From contig DTYS01000272.1 of NCBI GenBank assembly GCA_012961755.1, forward strand, positions 1 to 5,934: a DNA stretch of 5,934 nucleotides, read 5' to 3'. The notes below the pieces were generated by a model, which saw only the letters and a list, made by a program, of their open reading frames with translations, was not told the origin of the DNA and did not search any database. Position numbers and translations under genes: made by a program. This document shows positions 1 through 5,686 of the stretch, in pieces; the first letter of the stretch is position 1, and every line of letters starts with the position of its first letter. Origin of the DNA: Candidatus Latescibacterota bacterium (GTDB taxonomy: Bacteria; Latescibacterota; 4484-107; B68-G9).

Positions 1-527
1 AACCTGTAAAGTTCCTCCGGACATCCGAGCCCGTCGCTGAAGAAGGTCTGACAGTGGAGGTCCCCCCAGTAGAGCCTGTATGTTGGTTCGTACTCCACCA
101 CCTCGGCCGGGTTGCTGACTCCAACAGCGCCTGTCCTGGGCTCCCTGAGCACGAGCCTCCCAACCCCAGGCTCCGTGAACTTGAACCCGCAGAACTTGCC
201 CAGGGGTCTCGGGAGCTTCCGAAGCCACTCCCCTGAAGAGGACCAATTTCCCCCGGACCTTCCCAAACTCAGGTGGTCTGGGCCCCTGAGCCCACAGTTC
301 CCCTCCACCTCCACCACGCCCGTCCAGCCTAAGGGGACATCGTCCTTCATCCTTATCCCCCTGGGGGAGAGGTTGTACCTGCCTGCCATGGGGTCGGCCC
401 CGAACTCGCCGTACGCTACCCAAGGTGCGTCCCTCACCTGCCCTACGGCCTTCACCCTTACGCAGAACTCCTCCCCCACCTTCAGGACCGAAGGTACGAC
501 GACCTTGAACCTTAAGGGCTCCTGCAT
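1..527 (-). CDS. DUF3604 / PHP-like protein, N-terminal part (3' end outside window)
   Basis: Reading left from the ATG at 525-527, 175 codons are open to the window edge with no stop. The end of the visible protein carries the mark of DUF3604 proteins: YWGDLHCQTFFSDGLGCPEE (153-172) followed by LYR. DLHxQT resembles the first metal-binding motif of PHP-type hydrolases, with His158 as a likely ligand and Asp156 possibly another; family members more often have DLHGQ or DLHxH, so Cys159 is a small deviation. Residues 1 to about 150 look like a beta-rich leading domain (FKVVVPSVLKVGEEFCVRVK, later GVVEVEG and GVGRLVLREP), which I recall preceding the metal domain in this family. There is no signal peptide. 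DUF3604 has no settled reaction; a metal-dependent hydrolase is inferred. It starts 8 bases after the sulfatase-like gene and is presumably co-transcribed. Most of the protein, including the other metal ligands, lies outside. Confidence 0.8.
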   Translation of the reverse strand, partial: MQEPLRFKVVVPSVLKVGEEFCVRVKAVGQVRDAPWVAYGEFGADPMAGRYNLSPRGIRMKDDVPLGWTGVVEVEGNCGLRGPDHLSLGRSGGNWSSSGEWLRKLPRPLGKFCGFKFTEPGVGRLVLREPRTGAVGVSNPAEVVEYEPTYRLYWGDLHCQTFFSDGLGCPEELYR

Positions 528-532
528 AACCA

Positions 533-537
533 CTCCT
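533..537 (-). promoter_or_regulatory. Ribosome binding site of the DUF3604 gene, overlapping the sulfatase-like stop
   Basis: AGGAG on the minus strand uses the last two bases of the TAG at 536-538 and stands 5 bases before ATG at 525-527. It supports this ATG over the in-frame GTG at 531-533. Confidence 0.65.
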
Positions 538-1891
538 AAGGTAACTTTTCCCTCAACTTCAACCTTCCCTCCGGCGTGCCTATCCTCCTTAGAAGCTCCA
601 AGTACTTCGAGTGAAGCCTCTCTGCCACCTCCCTCCGTCCCCCTGCGAGGTCCTTCCCCTGCCCCGGGTCCGAGGGAAGGTAATAGAGTTCGAACGGGAC
701 CCTCTCCCCGCCGTATATCAGGCACCACTCCCCGTCGGTTACGGTGGAGTACACTACCTGCCCTTGGTCGTCCGGGAGCTTCGGTGAGCTTACGGCCACC
801 TCCCTGACCTTCAGGTCCTCCCCACTGATCAGGGGCATTATCGACCTCCCATGTATTCCCTCCGGAGGCTCAGCTCCCCCCAGCTCCGCCAAGGTGGGCA
901 TGAGGTCCACGAGCTGCACCAGCGCCCCGCACCTCCTCCCCCCTTCCATCCCCGGAGCCTTGACAATCAAGGGGATATGTGCAACCTCCCCGTAGAGGGG
1001 CCAGCCCTTCTCCGGCTCCAGGACCGTGTGCTTGCCTACGAGCCCGTGCTCCCCGAGGTAGAAGCCGTGGTCGGAAGTAAATATGACCGCCGTCTCTTCC
1101 CATATCCCGAGGTCGTCCAACTTCTCAAAGAACCACCCCAACCACTTATCCAGCATCGTCACCACCCCCGCGTACAGGGCTCTCGTGTGCCTCAGTTCTG
1201 CCTCGCTCATATATCCCACCCTATCGTACCTCGGAAGTATCACCTCCTCCCCCTCATACCCTGGGTCGTACCTCTCCACGTACCACCTCGGAGGGTCCCA
1301 GAGCTCGTGCACCGAGAATACGTCCAAAAACAGCAGGAAGTCCTCGTGCCTATAGTTGCGTTCGAGCCAGTCTATGGCCTCGTTCACGGTCCTGGGTATA
1401 GGCCAGTCCCTCTCATAGAGCCAGTCCGCCTTAGCCTTAAGGTAGGGCACCATGAGCTTCTCGGGCTGGCGGCACTTCTCAGGGGAGCAGGGCCACCTAA
1501 GTTCAACGTGGTCCGTGGCGCGGAAGGGGTCACTCTGGTGCCCCCTTACGAACCTATAGGCAGAGAAGCCCCTGTGGTAGTTCATGCCCGGTGCGAGCAT
1601 CTGGTAGTGGTCGGTTATGAGGGCTGTGACGTAACCCCTATCCCTCAGCATCTCCTGGACCGTGATCACTCCACCTGGAAGCGGCGCCCAGCCTATGTCC
1701 TGGAAGACGTACCTTCCGGCCATCACCTCGGCCCTTGCAGGCATGGTAGGGAACGAGCCTATGTACGCCCCGTCGAAGATCACGGACTCCTCAGCAAGGG
1801 CGTCCAAGTTCGGAGTGCGTATCCATCCGTCCCCGTAGGCGCCCAAGAAATCCCTCCTCAAGGTGTCGCATATTATGAAGACTATCCTCAT
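536..1891 (-). CDS. Sulfatase-family hydrolase with Thr at the formylglycine position
   Basis: This 451-residue protein of the alkaline phosphatase superfamily, sulfatase (PF00884-type) branch, hydrolyses a sulfate or phosphate ester by family. Metal-site marks are IICDTLRRD (Asp9, and possibly Asp14), TSDHGFYLGEHG (Asp274, His275) and GKHTVLEPE (Lys287, His288); FSVHELWDPP (His195) matches the family His-x-Pro region, and ELYYLPSDPGQGKDLA the usual C-terminal domain. The nucleophile motif, normally C/S-x-P-x-R, is T-M-P-A-R within SFPTMPARAEVMAGR: Thr49 replaces the residue made into formylglycine, while Pro51 and Arg53 stay. The usual GKWH is also absent; ITDHYQM (92-98) occupies its place. 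Classical sulfatase chemistry is therefore unlikely; a threonine nucleophile, as in some phosphodiesterases and phosphotransferases of the superfamily, is possible. CSPEKC (135-140) could form a metal site or disulfide. It starts MRIVFIIC without a signal peptide, so it is probably cytoplasmic. It lies between the DUF4432 and DUF3604 genes. Confidence 0.88.
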   Translation of the reverse strand: MRIVFIICDTLRRDFLGAYGDGWIRTPNLDALAEESVIFDGAYIGSFPTMPARAEVMAGRYVFQDIGWAPLPGGVITVQEMLRDRGYVTALITDHYQMLAPGMNYHRGFSAYRFVRGHQSDPFRATDHVELRWPCSPEKCRQPEKLMVPYLKAKADWLYERDWPIPRTVNEAIDWLERNYRHEDFLLFLDVFSVHELWDPPRWYVERYDPGYEGEEVILPRYDRVGYMSEAELRHTRALYAGVVTMLDKWLGWFFEKLDDLGIWEETAVIFTSDHGFYLGEHGLVGKHTVLEPEKGWPLYGEVAHIPLIVKAPGMEGGRRCGALVQLVDLMPTLAELGGAEPPEGIHGRSIMPLISGEDLKVREVAVSSPKLPDDQGQVVYSTVTDGEWCLIYGGERVPFELYYLPSDPGQGKDLAGGRREVAERLHSKYLELLRRIGTPEGRLKLREKLP

Positions 1892-2982
1892 GCCCCCTCG
1901 AGCGCCTCCTCCACCCTGGACCTGACCTCGGAGAGCCTTTCCTCCGAATCCACGATCCCTATCTCAAGGTGGAACCTCCTCCTCTCCCCGGGTCCTATGA
2001 ACTCCAGCTCGCCCCCCTTCCTGGCCTTGGCCCTCCCCTCGACCCAGGAGTTCGAAGGTTCTAACCCCACCACGTACATCCCCTCACCCATCATCTTCCA
2101 CTCCACGAACTTGTCCAACTGCTCCCTATGGTACCTTATGTACACCCCGAGGGGCCTCCCCTCCACGTCCGGGTTGACCAAGGCTAAGGTCACATACCCA
2201 TCCTCGTCCTCCGCCATATCGTGGTAGAAGACCTGCTCTGCGAACCCCGACGTTGGGGACAGGAACTTGTCCCACTCGGAAAGGCCCTTCCTTGCCTCCT
2301 CGTCCCTGGGTCTCACCGAACGGGAGGGGGCCAAAAGCATGCTTCCTTCGTCCACGACCGGATATCCGAGGTTTACGTGGTACAGGATCATGAAGGGGGA
2401 AGGCTCGTGTCCGAGGTTGGTGACCTCGTCCTCCACGAAGAACCTGCTCTCCCCGAGCCTGGCCCAGACCCTCCTGGAAAGTTCCAGGTTCTCTCCGAAT
2501 ACAGTAGCCTGCCTAACCCTGCCCTGTGCCCACATCCTGCATACCCTTCCCTCCCACTCGTAGTCGGTCCAGGTGTTGGAGGCGGGAATGTGGGAGATGC
2601 GGCCGTGGAGTCCGAGGCTCTCACCCTCGTCTTCGCACGGCTCCCCAAGGTGCGTGAGCCCGCAGGTCGTAATTAGCCCTCCCCCGAACGTCCTCAACCA
2701 TCCCAGCCCCTCGGGCTCGTAGAACCAGGGCCCGGCGAACCCCGTGGGGGAGACCCAGGCCAAGGGGTACCCCCTGTACCTCGCCTCCCCTATGTCCATC
2801 CCCCTGTCCAGCAGGACAGTGAACTCCAACCCCGTACCCGTCCTGAACTCAGCTGCCCTCACCCACCCTTCCCTCCCTCCCCATAGCATCACCTCCCTTA
2901 CGCCCCCCACCTGCCTTACGTCTCCGACCCTCCTCATAAGCTCCTCTCTGCTCAGCTCCTTTCCGAAGAGCTTGGGCATCAT
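1888..2982 (-). CDS. DUF4432 family protein (aldose 1-epimerase-like)
   Basis: This 364-residue protein (363 if the second ATG is used) resembles DUF4432, a branch of the galactose mutarotase-like beta-sandwich superfamily whose members bind a carbohydrate. Recognisable segments are LDRGMDIGEARYRGYPLAWV (about 58-77) followed by SPTG, GLTHLGEP (109-116), LGLHGRISHIPA (123-134), LYHVNLGYPVVDEG (200-213), KMMGEGMYVVGLEPSN (296-311) and a closing GPGERRRFHLEIGI. By analogy with mutarotases, His126 and His202 and Glu308 in GLEPSN are candidate acid/base residues; this is inference. There is no signal peptide, so it is probably cytoplasmic. Few family members have known substrates, so no sugar can be named. 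Its TGA overlaps the ATG of the sulfatase-like gene (ATGA), indicating coupled translation and a shared pathway. The family call is good; the reaction is unknown. Confidence 0.85.
   Translation of the reverse strand: MMPKLFGKELSREELMRRVGDVRQVGGVREVMLWGGREGWVRAAEFRTGTGLEFTVLLDRGMDIGEARYRGYPLAWVSPTGFAGPWFYEPEGLGWLRTFGGGLITTCGLTHLGEPCEDEGESLGLHGRISHIPASNTWTDYEWEGRVCRMWAQGRVRQATVFGENLELSRRVWARLGESRFFVEDEVTNLGHEPSPFMILYHVNLGYPVVDEGSMLLAPSRSVRPRDEEARKGLSEWDKFLSPTSGFAEQVFYHDMAEDEDGYVTLALVNPDVEGRPLGVYIRYHREQLDKFVEWKMMGEGMYVVGLEPSNSWVEGRAKARKGGELEFIGPGERRRFHLEIGIVDSEERLSEVRSRVEEALEGA
1893..1899 (-). promoter_or_regulatory. Ribosome binding site of the sulfatase-like gene
   Basis: GAGGGGG on the minus strand, one base before ATG at 1889-1891 (4 bases if GAGG is the pairing core). 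It lies within the last codons of the DUF4432 gene, whose stop overlaps the start as ATGA, so re-initiation by the same ribosomes is plausible. Confidence 0.55.
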
Positions 2983-2984
2983 TC

Positions 2985-2991
2985 CCTCCTT
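2985..2991 (-). promoter_or_regulatory. Ribosome binding site of the DUF4432 gene; suggests the second of two ATGs
   Basis: AAGGAGG on the minus strand uses the last two bases of the dapB TAA. Two ATG codons follow in tandem (2980-2982 and 2977-2979). GGAGG is only 2 bases from the first but 5 bases from the second, so translation may well begin at 2979, making the product one residue shorter. Confidence 0.7.
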
Positions 2992-3784
2992 ACCTGAACC
3001 CGAGAACGTCCCACATGTCGTACAGTCCCGGCCCGGCCTTCACCACGAACCTTATAGCCCTTACCGCACCCCTTGCGAACGCCTCCCTGCTCGAGGCCCT
3101 GTGCACGAGCTCTAGCCTCTCCCCCATCCCCCCGAACATGACTATATGTTCCCCTACTATGTCCCCGGCCCTCACCGCGTGTATGCCTATCTCCTCGCCC
3201 CTTTCGCCCACGACCCCCTCCCTGCCGTGCACCACCCTAAGTTCCCTTCCGAGCCCCCTGAGCACGGCCTCGGCGAGCCTCTTCGCGGTCCCGCTCGGCG
3301 CATCCTTCTTGAACCTGTGGTGGGCCTCGATTATCTCGACGTCGTACCCCTCCTTCAGGACCTCTACCACCTCCTGGGCTACCTTAAAGAGCAGGTTCAC
3401 CCCGACGCTGAAGTTAGGTGAGAACACGCACGGGACCCTCGAGACCGATCTCTTGAACTCCTCCAGCTGTCCGTCCGTGAACCCAGTGGTCCCCACCACC
3501 ATAGCCTTCCCGAGCTCCCCGCACACCTCGGCCGCCTCGAGCGTGGCCTGGGGGGTCGTGAAGGCCACGACCACATCCCCTTCCCTCGCCGCCTCCCTTA
3601 TATCTTCCTCCACCTCGATCCCCACCTTCCCTACGCCTAAGACCTCACCGACGTCCTTTCCTACCGCGGAATGTTCAGGCCTTTCCGTGGCCCCGACGAG
3701 GGCCATGTCGTCCTCCTGAAGCACCAGCCTCCCCATGAGGCTCCCCATCCTCCCTGCTACGCCCTGCACGACGACCCTTATCAT
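2990..3784 (-). CDS. dapB: 4-hydroxy-tetrahydrodipicolinate reductase
   Basis: This 264-residue enzyme reduces the DapA product to tetrahydrodipicolinate with NAD(P)H in the cytoplasm. From the start MIRVVVQG the Rossmann motif GVAGRMG spans residues 8-14. ATER at 32-35 follows the second beta strand; the Glu-Arg pair there is the arrangement seen in enzymes that accept both NADH and NADPH. FTTPQA (75-80), VGTTGF (97-102) and SPNFSVGVN (122-130) follow, then the family signature EAHHRFKKDAPSGTA at 153-167 with catalytic His155/His156 and Lys159. GDIVGEH (207-213) belongs to the substrate-binding half, and the C-terminus LYDMWDVLGF is typical. Length is normal (about 240-270). The start at 3784 was chosen because the Rossmann fold should begin at the N-terminus and a good ribosome site precedes it. 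It sits 8 bases after dapA and 7 before the next gene. Confidence 0.96.
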   Translation of the reverse strand: MIRVVVQGVAGRMGSLMGRLVLQEDDMALVGATERPEHSAVGKDVGEVLGVGKVGIEVEEDIREAAREGDVVVAFTTPQATLEAAEVCGELGKAMVVGTTGFTDGQLEEFKRSVSRVPCVFSPNFSVGVNLLFKVAQEVVEVLKEGYDVEIIEAHHRFKKDAPSGTAKRLAEAVLRGLGRELRVVHGREGVVGERGEEIGIHAVRAGDIVGEHIVMFGGMGERLELVHRASSREAFARGAVRAIRFVVKAGPGLYDMWDVLGFR

Positions 3785-3788
3785 CCTT

Positions 3789-3794
3789 CCTCCT
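3789..3794 (-). promoter_or_regulatory. Ribosome binding site of dapB, overlapping the dapA stop
   Basis: AGGAGG on the minus strand uses the last two bases of the dapA TAG and lies 4 bases before ATG at 3782-3784. It decides the dapB start: the same frame can be extended to an ATG at 3892, but that would overlap dapA by 100 bases with a non-homologous Arg/Gly-rich leader. Confidence 0.8.
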
Positions 3795-4830
3795 AATATC
3801 CTTCGTAGAATAGTCCTTCCCAGTACCTGTCCTCGTTGAGCCTCTCCTCCAAGTCCACCCCGAAGAACTCGCCCACGGGCTCTAGGACCCACCTACCTTC
3901 CCTCCATACCTTCCTCGCAGCCTCCAGCACTACTTCCAACCCCTTCCTCGTCATCCTCCCTAAGGGCCTCCTACACGGGCCGGAGGGCATCCCTAATATC
4001 CTCATGAGGCTCTTTATCGCGAGGGGGTTCCTCGCCCTGCAGGTCACCTCCCCGTAGGGGGTGGTCTCCTGCGTCTTGACGGTAACTATGCCGAAGAGTG
4101 GCTGGAGGACGTCCCTCACCTCCTCTGCCTCTTCCCTCTTTCCCTCAAGGATGAACTCCGTCATCCTCCGCACAGCCCCCGGAGCTACATTAGATATTAC
4201 GGATATCACCCCCGAGGCCTTTATCTCAGGGTCGGTCATCATGGCGAAGGTCTTGTCATCGTCTCCCGAAAGTATCGTAAAGTCCTCCCCGCAGAGCTCC
4301 CTCGTCCTCCTCATGTTCTCCAGGTCCCCTGTGGCCTCCTTGACCGCCCTGACGTTGGGATGCTCCCTGTAGAGGATGGCCAGGTCCTCGGGAAGGAGCT
4401 GAGTTCCAGTCCTACCCGGTATCACGTACGGTATCACGGAGACCTCGGGGAACCTTTCGGCTATGGGACCTACGTACTCCCTCCTTATCTCCAGGGAGCT
4501 CGGCCCGTTGTAGTACGGGTCCACGAGGAGCACGGCATCGGCCCCTGCCTTCGCAGCGTGCTCCGTAGCCCTCAATGCTTCGGACGTAGAATTGCTCCCA
4601 GTGCCCGCTATCACGGTGCACCTCTTCCCCGCCACCTCGCAGACCTTCTCGGTCACTGAGTCGTGCTCCTGCCAGGAGAGCGTGGGGCTTTCCCCAGTCG
4701 TGCCTACGGAAAGGACCCCGGAGGCGCCCTGGGATATCTGGAACTCGACCAGCATCTCTATCCCCTCGTAATCCACCGAACCATCGTCCTTAAGAGGTGT
4801 TATGAGGGCCGTGTAGCATCCCCTGAACAT
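3793..4830 (-). CDS. dapA: 4-hydroxy-tetrahydrodipicolinate synthase, long form
   Basis: This 345-residue class I aldolase of the DapA/N-acetylneuraminate lyase family condenses pyruvate with aspartate semialdehyde, the first committed step towards diaminopimelate and lysine. The TIM-barrel catalytic set is present: Thr44-Thr45 in GTTGES, Tyr106-Tyr107 in DPYYNGP, Tyr135 and Arg140 in PYVIPGRTG, and the Schiff-base Lys164 in VKEATGDL; SGDDDKTF and GVISVISNVAP follow. Arg140 matches the arginine that binds the semialdehyde carboxylate in true DapA, which argues against a neuraminate or keto-sugar aldolase. Two features are odd. The usual length is about 290-300 residues. Here there is extra sequence around residues 249-268 (VKTQETTPYGEVTCRARNPL) and a tail of about 38 residues after the barrel (from WREGRWVLEP to the end). 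dapB follows after 8 bases, which supports the lysine/peptidoglycan assignment. I am confident of the family and fairly confident of the reaction. Confidence 0.9.
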   Translation of the reverse strand: MFRGCYTALITPLKDDGSVDYEGIEMLVEFQISQGASGVLSVGTTGESPTLSWQEHDSVTEKVCEVAGKRCTVIAGTGSNSTSEALRATEHAAKAGADAVLLVDPYYNGPSSLEIRREYVGPIAERFPEVSVIPYVIPGRTGTQLLPEDLAILYREHPNVRAVKEATGDLENMRRTRELCGEDFTILSGDDDKTFAMMTDPEIKASGVISVISNVAPGAVRRMTEFILEGKREEAEEVRDVLQPLFGIVTVKTQETTPYGEVTCRARNPLAIKSLMRILGMPSGPCRRPLGRMTRKGLEVVLEAARKVWREGRWVLEPVGEFFGVDLEERLNEDRYWEGLFYEGY

Positions 4831-4831
4831 G

Positions 4832-4843
4832 TCCCCCCCTTTT
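4832..4843 (-). promoter_or_regulatory. Ribosome binding site of dapA, with a run of seven G
   Basis: The minus strand reads AAAAGGGGGGGAC and then ATG (4828-4830). The G-rich core can pair with the anti-Shine-Dalgarno end of 16S rRNA. The seven-G homopolymer is unusual beside the GGAGG-type sites at the other starts and is also a place where sequencing or assembly could miscount, though an error here would not alter either reading frame. Confidence 0.6.
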
Positions 4844-5686
4844 CTAAATTCTTATTTTAGCGTGCCTTGCGGAATGACACTGAATGTTAACAGCGACGGG
4901 AAGTGAAGCTATGTGGCAGGGCGCGACCTTTACGCGCACGTCCAAGGCCGTGACCCTCCCGCCGAAGCCCTGCGGACCTATCCCGAGGGAGTTTATCTCC
5001 GAAAGGAGCTCCTCCTCCATCCGGGCATAGAAGGGGTCCGGGTTCCTCTCGCCCACGGGCCTTAAAAGCGCTTCCTTGGCCAGCAGGGCACACAGCTCGA
5101 GGTTCCCCCCTATCCCTACCCCAACTATCACGGGAGGGCAAGGCTTCCCTCCCGCCATCCTCACCTGCTCCACCACGAACCTCCTTACTCCTTCTATCCC
5201 ATCCGCAGGTGTGAGCATAGCGAGGCCGCTCATGTTCTCGCTTCCGGCACCCTTCGCCATGAGGGCTATCCCCAGCTCTTCCCCCGGGACCACCCTGTAG
5301 TGGACCACCGCGGGGGTGTTGTCGCCCGTGTTCTCCCTCCTCAGAGGGTCCCTCACCACGGACTTCCTGAGGTACCCATCCCTGTATCCCCTCCTCACCC
5401 CCTCCTGTATCGCCTCCTCCAGGCTCCCCCCCACGATCCTAAGGTCCTGCCCCACCCTCACGAACACCACGACGATCCCCGTATCCTGACATAGGGGCAA
5501 CTTCCCCTCCCGAGCTATCCTCGCGTTCTCCAACACCTGCTCCAAGGCCCACCTTCCGAGCTTAGAATCCTCCCTCCTCAAAGCGTCCTTCAGGGCCCTC
5601 AGCACGTCCTCCACCAGGCAGTAGTTCACCCTGACGCACAGCTCGGCTACGACCTGTACTATCCTTCCCGCCTCAACCTCCCTCAT
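4844..5686 (-). CDS. Class I fumarate hydratase / tartrate dehydratase, alpha subunit
   Basis: This is a 280-residue protein of the iron-sulfur hydro-lyase family (TtdA, or the N-terminal half of FumA/FumB), which interconverts fumarate and L-malate or dehydrates tartrate in the cytoplasm. Family marks are LPLCQDTG (Cys66), KSVVRDPL then ENTGDNTPA (about 108-125), KGAGSENMSGL (about 145-155), KPCPPVIVGVGIGG (Cys183) and NIQCHSARHA (Cys270). The three cysteines match the ligands of the labile [4Fe-4S] cluster whose free iron binds substrate. Length is normal for the alpha subunit of two-subunit enzymes. The beta subunit, which completes the active site, is not here: the next gene 13 bases on is dapA. 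It must be elsewhere if the enzyme is functional. The gene overlaps ftsK by 14 bases and ends in TAG. Fumarase and L-tartrate dehydratase cannot be told apart from this subunit alone, though housekeeping neighbours favour fumarase. Confidence 0.93.
   Translation of the reverse strand: MREVEAGRIVQVVAELCVRVNYCLVEDVLRALKDALRREDSKLGRWALEQVLENARIAREGKLPLCQDTGIVVVFVRVGQDLRIVGGSLEEAIQEGVRRGYRDGYLRKSVVRDPLRRENTGDNTPAVVHYRVVPGEELGIALMAKGAGSENMSGLAMLTPADGIEGVRRFVVEQVRMAGGKPCPPVIVGVGIGGNLELCALLAKEALLRPVGERNPDPFYARMEEELLSEINSLGIGPQGFGGRVTALDVRVKVAPCHIASLPVAVNIQCHSARHAKIRI

Noticed and set aside
112..807. A 231-codon plus-strand frame over the left end
   Set aside because: The product is low-complexity Pro/Ser/Thr sequence antisense to the DUF3604 and sulfatase-like genes, whose motifs are convincing.
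851..2227. A 458-codon open frame on the plus strand
   Set aside because: It lies opposite the sulfatase-like and DUF4432 genes, crosses their junction and shows only Pro/Val/His/Arg-rich sequence without recognisable motifs. Strongly biased, purine-rich coding strands leave few stops in antisense frames. The minus-strand proteins have clear family motifs across the same stretch.
3015..3719. A 234-codon plus-strand frame
   Set aside because: It is antisense to dapB and consists of Ser/Pro/Thr-rich sequence with no domain; it is a composition artefact.
3785..3892. A longer DapB beginning at the ATG at 3890-3892
   Set aside because: The 36 extra residues are Arg/Gly-rich, have no family counterpart and would overlap dapA by 100 bases. 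The ATG at 3782-3784 has AGGAGG upstream and begins right at the Rossmann fold.
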